Positions 1-10,898 of a stretch of 64,000 bases of DNA are shown piece after piece. Numbering within the stretch: position 1 is the stretch's first letter; each line of letters starts with the position of its first letter. The notes beneath the pieces were generated by a model. It made no database searches and was not told the origin of the DNA. It was given only the letters and a program-made list of their open reading frames with translations. Source of the DNA: Mycoemilia scoparia (taxonomy: Eukaryota; Kickxellomycota; Kickxellomycetes; Kickxellales; Kickxellaceae); contig JANBPU010000009.1 of assembly GCA_027575805.1 (NCBI GenBank), positions 124,001-188,000 on the forward strand. Direction: 5' to 3'. Made by a program: the position numbers and the translations under genes.

Positions 1-29
1 ATAAATCTTATTTCCTGCCATGTTTCTAG

Positions 30-2039
30 GAAAGAAAAGACATTGAGAAAAGAATGTTTAGAAACGAAATTACAGTGATTATATCTACATCGGCCCTTGA
101 ACTCGGTGTTGACATTGGTTCTCTGGGTAAGATGTGAACAATGAGCAGAGACAAATACATGTGTAACAAATGATCCTTGTCACTCACTAGTCTTTTTCCC
201 TGTTCCTAACGTGTAGATGCTGTTGTTATGCTCGGTGTGCCAAACAATCCCATGACAATGTGGCAGCAGGCAGGAAGAGCAGGAAGACGTTCCCAGGGTT
301 CGTATGTCATAACCGTGTCCGATGGAGGGCTGCTTGACGGCCACTATATTTTACATCCTGAGAAACTCTGGGAAAGGATATACCCCAAGGCACAGATTTC
401 CAGCGAAGAGTCTATACTCTCTAACCACTTGCAGTGCGCGGCATTTGAAATGCAAGTATGTGACAGCGAAGATGCAATGTACTTTGGCCCCGAACTTGGC
501 AGCTTGTTGTCAGAAAATCTTTTGCAAGATACGAATGGGGTATGTCTATTCTTGTTTGTTATTATATGGGCACATTGCTAGTAAACAAACTTATAGGCGT
601 ATTTATACCAATAATCCTCTGCCGTTCTTTGTTGGTAGAAATGGGCGACAAAGTTAAGCTATAAACCATGGCCGCCAGAAAAGGTCGCAATCAGATCCAT
701 ACTCAAAACAGAGTGGGCAGTATTTGAGCAAAATGATGAGGAGTTTACTTTGCTAGAGGAACTGGATCAGATGCATGCAATGTTCAGAGTATATCAAGGT
801 AATAGCCCATTTTCAACTGCTCCGGATTTATCTGTTTATACAACAAGCTCTCTATATCAGCTAATAACATCTATATTTTTATTAAGGCGGTATATTCTTA
901 CACCAAGGGTTATCCTACCTCACAACCCTTGTGGATCAGGAACGAAAGGTTGCAATAGTAGAGTACACACAGCACAAGTGGTTGACCAAGAAAAGGTAAT
1001 TTTTTGTATAGATCGATACATCACTATTTTTAGTAGATAAAAAATCAATATATATATACATTTGATATAAAACCAATCTTTGTGTTGATATATGTAGAGA
1101 TTATAAGTATGCAATCGCAACATTTTATACAAAGTCATTGGCACATAACCCCAGATTAACACACACGAATTCATTGTAGAGATGTGGTTCCAAAGCAGGT
1201 CAAAGAAACATCCCGAATCTCAGGCAAATTGACTATTGAGCATGGATCTGTCGATGGTAAGTTTCGTGGTTATTTGAGCCAAATTATCATAACATGATGT
1301 CAAAAGAGCCGGCGCCATAATGATAGCAATTGCTATTCCTTTAGTAAAAGTTACGGTATTTGGGTATCATCGCGTTGACGCCAACACAGGGGCCATTATC
1401 GAATCATTTGAGCACAAACCTTGGGTAATGGTCGTACAGTCATTCGGCACATGGATTGATATCCCTATTTCCGTCGTTGAAACTTTGCAAATGGACACTG
1501 AAGCCTTGGGTGATGCAATTCATGCCTTACAGCATGTTATTGTCAATTCTCTGGTCAGCTTGGGTGTGTGTCTACCAGGGTCGCTAGAAACTTCGTGCAA
1601 AAGTCCATTTGAATCAAGAGCAAAAACACCCAGGTAATTGTTGCTAATACTAAGAAACTTACTGATTTTTTTGGGAAAATATCGTTCATAAATTAATTCT
1701 CGATATAAATTTATACTCTAGACTTGTGGTTTATGAAAAAGACCCAAAAATAAATGGACCTTCTAGACGAGTGCTGAAGAATGCTCTGAGTGCTCTTAAG
1801 CTTTCTTACACCACTCTTAAGAAATGTCCTTGCGAAAAGGGCTGTCCTAAATGTGGGTAGATTAGTTTTAGTTGCAAACTTGTGCTGAAACCGAATAAAT
1901 ATAGTAGCTAACTCTGTTTTCTTGTAGGTGTGGTCATGATGAGCTGTGCAGAGCAGAACCAGGCACTCAGCAAAGCAATGGCATTACAGCTAGTTCAAAA
2001 CATCATCAAGCATGCTGTGATTCCAGCTTAATAGTTTGA
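30..2039 (+). CDS. HRQ1: ATP-dependent DNA helicase HRQ1 (RecQ4-like), 5' end missing
   Basis: This is the 3' part of a RecQ-family 3'-5' DNA helicase of the Hrq1 type, a nuclear enzyme of genome maintenance and crosslink repair. The window begins in an intron. Exons read in frame are 30-126, 217-539, 639-798, 887-995, 1180-1256, 1351-1633, 1722-1856 and 1928-2039 (stop TGA). Visible motifs are STSALELGVDIG (helicase motif V region), then QQAGRAGRRSQGS (motif VI, arginine finger). The C-terminal MZB/DUF1998 module is seen in YHRVDANTG and ends in a zinc-type cluster, CPCEKGCPKCGCGHDELC. The order matches Hrq1 and differs from bacterial RecQ, which ends in an HRDC domain. The N-terminal half, with Walker A and DEAH boxes, lies outside the window. 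The seven complete introns visible are about 70-185 nt. A bacterial YprA-like helicase has the same domains, but the intron-rich fungal context favours HRQ1. Confidence 0.88.
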
Positions 2040-3033
2040 TAATTCCACACATACGGTCAAATTTCACCTGTGGCCAACCATAAAACGGCAGCGTATGGGT
2101 CCTCAAATTATCTACTGGCTATATATTGCTGACTGTAAACATCAAAGATAGGTTTTTGTTAGACTGTCTAAAAGATATGAATATGTGAGAAAGGAAATTA
2201 TATTGATATTATTTTCTTCGAGCTCCCTTGAGCTGAAATATTTATACAAAACTTTGTCTAATAAAATGCAACATATCATTAAACTACTAATGTCAAAGTA
2301 TTGTCACTACAATATCAATGATGCCGATTGCTAATATTTTACCAACCAACATCTTGATATACATGTTTCAATGAATGATTCTAATGAAAGTCTTTTTATG
2401 TAAAATAATATACATAGATCTGTTTCAAAAACTATATAAAGTCTTGTATTTTTTGTAGCTTATAGAAAATTGCCATAATTTCTCTATTTATTCTCTAACC
2501 CTCCTCTCCTCTATGGCTTTTGTTTTATGTCTAATACAAAAGGTATATATAAATATATATACTAATATTATACTAAATTATCCAATGTTTTGTAATACTA
2601 ATATACTTGTCGTATTGTTGCTGTTGTTGTATAGGACATGGCCATGATTACAGATTCATATTTGGAAAGTGTGGTCAAACATCATCTTTAGTCTTGGTTA
2701 GACCCTAAAGCAGCCCATCTCCCAACAGCAACTCTCAGTCAGTGTTAAGCCTGCTTTAATTTACAAAGCCCATGCAAAGCTCATTTGGTTGATTTGTGTG
2801 ATGGCAGCACAGTATTGCACGATATTCCTGAGTAATGGTTGACTCAAGGCTTTTAGGTAAGTACTGATGCCGATAATAATACTCCAAAGACAACCATAGC
2901 AACATTTCTTGTACTAATGTTTATAATTATATTAAATGTGTATACTTAATTTTTTTTGGAAACATTTTTGAGGACCCCATTTTTTGTCTGCTGTGCTGTG
3001 AAATAAGTCAAATGAGAAGCCAGACACAACCAA

Positions 3034-3067
3034 CAATTACCATACATTACTGTGGCTCTGGTAATTG
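3034..3067. repeat. 9-bp inverted repeat (hairpin-capable)
   Basis: CAATTACCA at 3034-3042 is mirrored by TGGTAATTG at 3059-3067, with a 16-nt spacer. No gene lies nearby and no function is known. Arms this short can arise by chance in AT-rich DNA. Confidence 0.5.
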
Positions 3068-3565
3068 CTTCGTCATAAAGTGCCAGACTTCAAATTATGT
3101 CATAACACTATTCATTTTGAAAATACTACTGCCTGAATGATTTCATTGAAATGATATTGAGATAAAGCATGGCAAAATTATCCCTCGGCTGTTATCACAG
3201 GATCGATCAATAAGTACTGGACGATAATTACAAGTGAACGCAAGCAGTAGATATCCATTAGAGAAATGTCAACACAGCATGAAATTTCAGTACTATGAAG
3301 TTGGTTAGTGAAAGTAAATGAAAATACACTTTTCAATTTAACTACTAGCAACTCTTGACAAGATGCTTGCTGGTGAATATTAAGTTTCCAATAACAACAT
3401 TTCACAATATCTTTCTGCTCTTGGACAGCAACACAAGCTCCTTTATTATGATTTCTTTGGCTGTCCCTTTGTTGTGGATAGTCATTGCGAATCATCACAT
3501 GCTTGAACGTCAAGAACAAGTTTCAAGGTTATTGCATGGTAAGACTCCCTGAATCACTCAATATA

Positions 3566-3586
3566 ATCATTTGTTGATCAAATGAT
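3566..3586. repeat. 8-bp inverted repeat with 5-nt loop
   Basis: ATCATTTG and CAAATGAT flank the loop TTGAT. It lies about 155 bp upstream of the SEY1 start codon, so it could be a promoter element or chance. Confidence 0.45.
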
Positions 3587-3740
3587 CAGCCTTTAATAAA
3601 CACTATTTGACATGCAATAAGGCTTACGCATGGTCCCTTAAAGCAACCTTATAGTAGCAATATACTAGAATCCGTAATAGGTATGATGGTGGTCGGATAG
3701 CTCCTTAGCTTTCTTATTTATTTATAAATAACATTTTGCA

Positions 3741-6642
3741 ATGTCGGAAACAGATAATGCACCACTAGTGGTGCCCGACTCAGAGGCTACTGAAGTCAAT
3801 ACCAGGGGCACTCCTGATGCCATTGTGCCAGACTTCAATACTGGCAGTATAAACACCGCTCAATCCCCAAAAGCAGCACAACAAAACATAAGTAATGCCC
3901 AGCTACAAATTATTGACGAGCATCAGCACTTTACGTAAGTAATTATATGTCCAAATGAAATTCTCGAGGACATGGTAGTATTAAAAATAATACTATTTTT
4001 ACTATTGTATATGCCAGATTCTAACTGGCCAGATCGCGTTTGCTGCCCTGTATACAATGTAGCCCAGAATTTGCTGAATATATAACCAAAAAATGGAAGC
4101 TCGGCGACAGAGGTTTTGACTATAATATTGTGGCCGTATTTGGTTCCCAAAGCTCAGGGAAAAGTAAGTATGTCTGTTGGTTTGTGGGAATATCTAGACA
4201 AAGTATCCCATGCATCATTTTCGAGTATTTAAATTGAATCTCTCTCCCAGATATCTAATATATATATACACTATGTACTGTCATACCCAGGTACATTGCT
4301 GAACAGATTGTTTGGAACTAGTTTTGAAGAGATGACTACCGAGGCTCGACGTCAAACTACTAAGGGAATATGGTGCGACCAAAGTGTTTATAAAAATAAC
4401 GTTATCGTGCTTGATGTGGAGGGCACTGATGGTGGCGAACACGGCGAAGATCAAGAATTCGAACGCAAGAGTGCATTGTTTTCTCTGGCAATTACTGAAG
4501 TGTTAGTGGTCAACATATGGGAAAATTCAGTAGGGCTGTACAACAGTGCTAATATGGGACTACTCAAGACTGTCTTTGAAGTTAACCTCGAATTATTTGG
4601 AAGGGACAAGTAAGTTTTACCTAAATTGTGTTTTATACAAACAAAGGGTGGTGTATTGGGAAATATTCAAATTTGTATTGTCGCCTATTTATAGAGTAAA
4701 GACCCTATTGTTCTTTTCAATCCGTGACCACACGAGCCAAGTTACGCTCGATGCCCTTAAAGATACATTGATGAAGAACTTAGAAAAGGTTTGGGCCAAG
4801 ATAGCGAAGCCAGCCGATCTACAGGATGTCCTTATCACAGACTACTTTGACTTTGCTTTCTCATCGCTACCAAATAAACCACTACAGCCTGTTGAGTTTG
4901 AGGAGGCCAGTGCCAAGCTTAGAGAGAGGTTCATGAATCCCGACCACCCAGACTATGTGTTCCGAGCCAAATACATGCGTCGAATTCCTATTGATGGAAT
5001 CCCACACTATGCGGAAAGTATCTGGGAGAAAATCGTCACCAATAAAGACCTTGATCTACCAACACAGCAGGAACTCCTAGCCCAGTATCGCTGCGATGAG
5101 ATCTCTAGACAGGTAGTTGACGAATTCCATAAATCTTTGGCTCCAATTCGTGTCTCAGTTGATTCAAAATCCCTCTCAGAAAGCATTGGCACAGACATGA
5201 AGGTGATCCGCGAACGCACTATGTCTGCATTTGAGGCCCAGGCCTCAAGATACCAACGCTCCGTCTATGACAAGAGTCACAGACAACTCTTTGATCTCCT
5301 CAACAATGATTTGCATGTCCTGTTTGTGAGACTCGTTAAAAAGGCCTCCAACAAAGCTATCCATGTGTTTACATCTGATGTGAAGGAGCGTCTAGAAAGG
5401 GCCGTGAGCAGTGGGGAGGATTATGAATTTACGGATATAGTCCAGGAGACTAGAGAGGGCCTCGTTGATGAATTCAAAAGGCTTGCATCCAGCTCCTGTC
5501 TCGAAGATACAGACTGGTCATATGAAGATGAAGCCATCCATCTTGATCAAATGATGGACAATGTAGTTGGCGAGCTACGTAAAAATGAGGTATCCAGAAT
5601 TGTAGATAAGACGCGGAAAGCAATAAGAAATAAGGTTACAGAGTCTTTGGTGACTGAGCTTAATGAGCCCTCAGATAAGATGTGGAAAAACATTATTTCG
5701 GAATACCTTGGTATTGTCTCAAGTGCTTCCAAAGGGTTCCTAGCAAGAATCCTACCCATCGTTGGCTCTGAATCCAAGATGAAGGTTTTGAAACAGCTCC
5801 GACAAATTTCCTGGGAGGATTTTGTGGCTAAAGCTCAGGAGGAGGTTTCTGATCAGATGATACTGCTGAAACTCCGTAACCACCTGGAGGAGCAGTTCCG
5901 CTATGATGCCCAGGGTCTGCCTCGAGTATGGCTTCCTTCAGATGACATAGATACACAATTCGACCAGGCACGTACCTCGACGCAGAAACTTATTCCTATT
6001 TATTGTAACATAGATGTCCAGTCTTGGAATGAGGAGTCTACTGACGGACCGTGGTCTGAATATTTCCCCAGTGATTATGCAGCCGATGAGACCACTTGTC
6101 TTATCAGTCCGTCCAAGGCCCGTGAGGTGCAGAAGCGGTTCCAAAGGGAGGCTGATGCCTTGTACCTAGAGGCCAAGCGCTCAACGGTATCTACTCAATC
6201 TCGAATCCCTTACTGGATGCTCCTGCTGACCGTAATGCTGGGCTGGAATGAGGCAATGACCATACTATTTAATCCTATTTACTTGGTTTTATTTTTACTG
6301 GTGGTTACTGCCACATTTATCATTCACCAGCTTGGTCTCTGGGGCCCTGTTATTCGCTTTGGGGGCACGTTTGGGAACATTGTGACCGAAAAGATACATT
6401 TGATCCTGCTGGAAGCTGTCCACCGAACAGAGCCTCAAGCCATCCAGCATGGCGCTGTGCAGAATGCGACAAAAGAACAATCCTGGAACTCAACCTCAAG
6501 ATCCAATTCTTCCCAAAACATCAGTGGTATCAGCGAACACCAACAGAGCAGCAATGCAAAGCGCAGGACACCAAAAAGTTCTGCCTTTGCTTCAGATGAG
6601 GGCGAGGACATAGAGATGGATAGCCTTTCGCATAATGGATAG
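3741..6642 (+). CDS. SEY1: Sey1, dynamin-like GTPase for ER membrane fusion
   Basis: Sey1/RHD3 family GTPase, the fungal counterpart of atlastin, which fuses ER tubules homotypically. Exons are 3741-3934, 4063-4163, 4291-4609 and 4695-6642, giving 853 aa, the usual size. The P-loop GSQSSGKST is at about residues 92-100 and is split by intron 2. It is followed by RQTTKGIW (switch I), [14 protein letters not shown] (DxxG, switch II) and FFSIRDHT (RD motif). A long helical middle region leads to two hydrophobic segments at about residues 711-758 (from IPYWMLLL to IIHQLGLWG), which form the ER hairpin anchor. A Ser/Asn-rich cytosolic tail follows. The acidic N-terminus ending [11 protein letters not shown] is typical. 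The start is the first ATG after a TATA-like run, and no other ATG lies in frame upstream. All junctions are GT-AG. Confidence 0.95.
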
Positions 6643-7335
6643 TGTTCAACACCCTACTTGAAACGTTGACTCCATTAATCAGGGATGCAGCCAACCTACT
6701 TCTGCATTTTTCCTCCAGTTCTTTTTTTCACACATTTTTCTAGTACCATTTTATACATGTTATTACTTAAAATTTTACAAACAAACGCAACACAAAGGAT
6801 TGGGCAGTTTTGATAAAATCAACTTGTGTATGGCTTTCCAGAAAAGCAGTGGCTGGCACGGATCCTATTAAGACGATTTCTTTTTGGTGAGCAATCACGC
6901 CAGCAGTAAGCAGGCTTTAAGAGAAGTCCACGTTTAACAAGAGTTATTCCCCTATTGGCTGGGCCTGCCACATTTCACTTGAAATCTTTGAACCAAACCT
7001 CTCATCGATACCAGAACAGCTCTCTGCGTGACTCATTGGATAAACTAGATTTTATCTTAGAACGTAGTTCCATTCGCACATGAGTCAAAGACTTTCGCGG
7101 GGCCTACAGGTTCTCCGGCTTGACATTTTGGTCAACACCCCCCATTACAGCATTTCTTGGGATTATGCCTGTCTTTTATTCAAAACCTCTCCATTTATTT
7201 ATATACATACATACATACACATATATATATATATAGACTACTGGACTTTCTGAATGTGTAATAGCCACATTTCTCATTTACTTCACATACTTAGACTTTT
7301 CAACACTTTGCATACTATAAACCACTTAGACCATA
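6643..7335. other. Intergenic region between SEY1 and the SPX-SerB gene
   Basis: About 690 bp without a supported gene. The last 140 bp hold a TACA/TA microsatellite (7201-7235) and a TATACTATAAACC sequence just before the start codon of the next gene, which probably marks its promoter. Confidence 0.6.
7201..7235 (+). repeat. (TACA)n/(TA)n microsatellite, promoter-proximal
   Basis: TACA units run into about nine TA units. It ends about 100 bp upstream of the ATG at 7336. Comparable CA/TACA tracts sit 50-135 bp upstream of the serine dehydratase, CTF18 and uS7m starts. Confidence 0.8.
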
Positions 7336-9507
7336 ATGAAATACGGACAATACCTTGAAGAACAGCTCGCGGATTTTCCAAAGCATTGGCAGGACCACTT
7401 CATCAGCTATAGCAAGCTAAAGGGGTTCATCAAGGATGACATGTCTCAGAGCACAATCGATACATCCAGTCTGATCCCAAAGGACCTGGCCAAGGAGTGG
7501 TCGCTTCCAGATGATGAAGCCCATGGTGGCAGACGCGAGCCATCTGCCACACAGCCATTAGACCAACTTCTCGGCGAACGCATGCACAGGCTGGCCGAGC
7601 TGACTCCAAAGTTCTGCCATATGCTAACAGAAGATGTTGACAGGATGAGCAAGTGCTACTATATTGAGAGCAAGAAGCTCTGCGAAGAGGGAAAGAGGGC
7701 TTTAAAGGATCTCAAAATGTCCAAGATCCACAAGATAGAGGGCGTTTCTGGCGTAGCGACACCAATATCCATGGATGAATGGGATGAGCTACAACTTGTG
7801 CTGGAAGGAATCTTACTGCTAGAGAGATATGCTTTCCTTAACTACACGGCCATTGCAAAGATCCTCAAGAAGCATGATAAATGGACCGGCATCTGTATTC
7901 GCGAAGCATATATGATGCGTACTTCGAAAATGCCATTTGTACAGAATGAGCCACTCTTGGATTTGAAAGGGAAAATTATGACAGCCCTTAGTGGCGCAAC
8001 AGTAGAGTCTTCGGGAAAGGAAGATGACCACCTTAACAAGGCCCTTAACTCGCCTTCGCACTTGAATCTCCAGGCATTCCTTGCTGAGAAGGAGATGCTA
8101 CGCGAAGGACACCACCACAGGCCAGAAACACCAAAGTCAGCCCACTTTCCCAGAAATATAACTGAGCTTGACTCACGGCTTGATAACCAGCATCAGCAGC
8201 AAGCGCTTGAGAAGGGCCAGGTGGAAGGCGAGAGCATCGCAGAACCTAATCTGAGTGACTTCCTGGATCGCACGCAGACAGTCACAATCACTCTACGAGG
8301 CCCGCATGGAACGGATATCATCGGAGCAGTGCTCGATAGCTGCACCCAGTTCCGCTGTAGGGTGCTGGACTTCTCCTTGTCTCGATTCCACCACCACGTT
8401 TCCTTTGGGGTTGTAGTTAAGATCCCTGCAGCTGATATTGGACTGTTCAACCACTTGTCAGCCAATGCCCAGAAGTGGGACGCCACACTGACCTTCGATG
8501 TGCAGAACGCCAAACTGCGGGCTAAGCAGCTCGCGTATGGCACAAAGTACCGTCTTGACGAGGCTCCCTACGACGGGCGGACCAAGTATATTGCCACTGT
8601 GGTCAATGAGCAGGACTTAACCCCAGGATTTTTGAATGAATGGTGTAAGTGGCTCCTTGTGCACAAAATTTCTATTGAACGCATGAGGCGGCTCGACTCG
8701 TTTGCCCAGCTCAGGTGTGTTGAATTTGCATTGAGTGTTCCCAGCAATTTGAGTCTGCATGAGCTGCGCCGCGAGCTGTTTGCATTGTCCTCAAGGCATA
8801 ACACTGATGTGGCCCTACAGCCAGACAATGTCTTCCGCAGACAAAAGCGCCTAGTAGTCTTTGACATGGACTCCACGCTCATCCAGCAGGAGGTCATAGA
8901 CGAGATCGCTCGGTGTGTTGGGGTGGTGGACAAGGTTGCTGAGATCACGGAGTCAGCGATGCGCGGAGAGCTGGATTTCACACAATCCCTAAAAGCGCGT
9001 GTTGCGCTTTTAAAGAATGCACCAGCTGATACCATCGATAAGGTCAAAGAAAGCCTTGTGTTTACAAAGGGTGCAAAGAACCTATGCTTGGCACTCAAGA
9101 GGCTGGGATTCAAGCTGGCCGTCATATCTGGTGGATTCCAGCCGTTGGCTGAATATGTCAAGCGTGAGCTCGGGCTTGACTATGCCTTTGCAAACCAGCT
9201 TGAAACGACCCCTGATGGCAAGTACCTGACCGGAAGAACTTGTGGCCCAATTGTCAACGCAGAAAGAAAGGCCGAGCTGCTAGATGTATTGGCCCAGGCA
9301 GAAGGTATATCTCCCAAGCAGGTGGTTGCTGTTGGAGACGGTGCCAACGATCTCAAGATGCTGGCCAAGGCCAGCCTGGGGATTGCATTCAACGCCAAAC
9401 CCCGAGTCCAGCAACAAGCTAGGACTAGGATAAACCAGACTAGCCTGGTGAATGTCTTGTACTTGATGGGATATTCTGAAACTGAAGCAAAGGAACTGTA
9501 CAAGTGA
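7336..9507 (+). CDS. SPX-ACT-ACT-phosphoserine phosphatase (SerB) fusion protein
   Basis: A single intronless frame of 723 aa joins an SPX domain to a phosphoserine phosphatase. SPX spans residues 1-195. It starts MKYGQYLEEQL, has Y25/K27/K29 on the first helix pair, and a lysine-rich helix NYTAIAKILKKHDK (169-182) of the kind that binds inositol pyrophosphates. Two ACT-like regulatory units follow at about 315-390 and 417-490, as in actinobacterial SerB2. The HAD phosphatase spans 505-715, with nucleophile motif DMDST (D510, D512), GELDF, VISGG (597-600) and VGDGANDLKM (666-675). The reaction is O-phosphoserine + H2O to L-serine + phosphate, the last step of the phosphorylated serine pathway. 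Fungal Ser2 proteins normally lack SPX, while fungal SPX domains normally occur in Pho81, VTC, Gde1, Syg1 or Pho87/90. I infer phosphate/inositol-pyrophosphate control of serine synthesis. The domains are certain; the regulation is not. Confidence 0.9.
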   Translation: MKYGQYLEEQLADFPKHWQDHFISYSKLKGFIKDDMSQSTIDTSSLIPKDLAKEWSLPDDEAHGGRREPSATQPLDQLLGERMHRLAELTPKFCHMLTEDVDRMSKCYYIESKKLCEEGKRALKDLKMSKIHKIEGVSGVATPISMDEWDELQLVLEGILLLERYAFLNYTAIAKILKKHDKWTGICIREAYMMRTSKMPFVQNEPLLDLKGKIMTALSGATVESSGKEDDHLNKALNSPSHLNLQAFLAEKEMLREGHHHRPETPKSAHFPRNITELDSRLDNQHQQQALEKGQVEGESIAEPNLSDFLDRTQTVTITLRGPHGTDIIGAVLDSCTQFRCRVLDFSLSRFHHHVSFGVVVKIPAADIGLFNHLSANAQKWDATLTFDVQNAKLRAKQLAYGTKYRLDEAPYDGRTKYIATVVNEQDLTPGFLNEWCKWLLVHKISIERMRRLDSFAQLRCVEFALSVPSNLSLHELRRELFALSSRHNTDVALQPDNVFRRQKRLVVFDMDSTLIQQEVIDEIARCVGVVDKVAEITESAMRGELDFTQSLKARVALLKNAPADTIDKVKESLVFTKGAKNLCLALKRLGFKLAVISGGFQPLAEYVKRELGLDYAFANQLETTPDGKYLTGRTCGPIVNAERKAELLDVLAQAEGISPKQVVAVGDGANDLKMLAKASLGIAFNAKPRVQQQARTRINQTSLVNVLYLMGYSETEAKELYK

Positions 9508-10898
9508 GACAATATCTTCTCTAGACCGAAATACCAAACTTCATTCTATTATTACCATTACCATTATTTTCTATATTCGTTTTATTATATTTTATAACAT
9601 ATATGGCTATAAAGCCAAATTCAAGTGCATCTATACCTATACAAGCATTTACTTTAGAGTTTTGTTATTGTTGTAGCTGCACAGCTTATTCGCCCTCTAT
9701 CATAATTATATATAGAATCTGTAGTATTTTTATATCAATAAACTCCGACTTTGTGTTTATGACACAGCAACTCAGCCATTGGGATAAAACTAATTCAGCA
9801 ATATCTTTGTAGGCACAATTTGGAAATTCTTCACATGATAATTTTGATATGGTTGATACTTTGAAGGAATATAATAGTATGAAATTATTTTTTAATTTTG
9901 GTAAGTTGGATCTTTGGATTACGAAAATGTACACATCTTGAAACGCATTATTTGATCTTGGCTTCGGTAAATAAAACATGCTTTTGCACTATTAAAAAGA
10001 TAAATTCGAATTTGAATTAGCAACAAGAATGAGAAACAAGCATATTTAATACAATAACAATACTCATATATATATATATATATATCGATACAATAATAAA
10101 TCAACTTTTACCTTTGGGGTCATATTTCATTGCTGATAACCGATAAGCGGCGGTTCTTGGTCTTGATTTAACGTAAAAGAACCCAGTTTTGGCGGTACTG
10201 ACCAATTTGACAAGAATAACGCTACATATTATATTGCAAAAATAATACGCAAATTTATAAGTAAATGTGCGCATTTAATATAATTCGAATATTACCAACT
10301 TGTTAAAGTTCTCAAAGCCTTGGGCAAAATGGGTTTCCAGAAATTGCATACTAAATGGCACGTGATTTGGCCAAAATACAATGAGGACCCATTTCTGTCC
10401 ACTACCATAGACTCGATCACTAGTGAAAACTTTCAAAATGCTCAAAAATTGTAAATTGGGACTTTGAATTGTGTGCTTACCGAGATTTTGGTTTTTTGGC
10501 CACTATAAATTTGTTAACCCAAAGCAAACTGTTAGTACAGTCTTATTTATGAATTTATTAGGTAAACATCGAAAGGGTCACTACTTACTGTTGCTGCAGT
10601 TATGTATCAACTTTTAGATTGAAAGAGATAGAAAAGTAAAAAGATCCTATTCTGTTATTGTGTGAATAACTAAATTGTTTACACTGATCGCTATTCCATT
10701 GATAAAATCTGAAAGCTTCTTTGGTTAGATCTAACAATGGGGATTAGGGTGCATTTGGGGTCTGACGAAGCTTGTTAATTTTCCCATTGAGGACATCCTA
10801 ATAAATAGCGTTTCTTTAAACTTCCAGTCCCTTCTTACTTGTCTTCATTTCAATTTTTCTCTTGTTATTTTGTATTTATCTATACTTTGCATACTCCA
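9508..10898. other. Intergenic region, 1.4 kb, no gene seen
   Basis: AT-rich DNA between the SPX-SerB gene and SGT1. Short frames have no recognisable content. It holds an (AT)n run at 10067-10086. Around 10410-10460 there is an ACTAGTGAAAACTTTCA sequence that loosely resembles the end of the inverted-repeat element at 14783-14884. Confidence 0.55.
10067..10086 (+). repeat. (AT)n microsatellite
   Basis: About ten AT units in intergenic DNA, with no nearby start codon. Confidence 0.8.

Larger units (their letters stand above)
2040..3740. other. Intergenic region, 1.7 kb, no gene seen
   Basis: This AT-rich stretch lies between HRQ1 and SEY1. Its open frames are short, lack recognisable motifs and are not joined by plausible splice sites. 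It holds AT-rich runs (around 2541-2575) and two perfect short inverted repeats at 3034-3067 and 3566-3586. SEY1 is preceded by a TATTTATAAATAA run at about 3716-3730. Confidence 0.6.

Noticed and set aside
3178..3552. Overlapping open frames on both strands (113 and 65 codons)
   Set aside because: No family resemblance, no linked exons, and antisense frames of similar length; typical chance frames in AT-rich DNA.
7336..9507. SPX and SerB as two neighbouring genes wrongly merged
   Set aside because: No stop codon or intron signal separates them, and the linker residues 200-310 are in frame all the way, so a true fusion is the simpler reading.
9686..10104. Short minus-strand frames rich in Ile/Tyr/Cys
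   Set aside because: Composition reflects AT-rich repeats such as the (AT)n run at 10067; no motifs.
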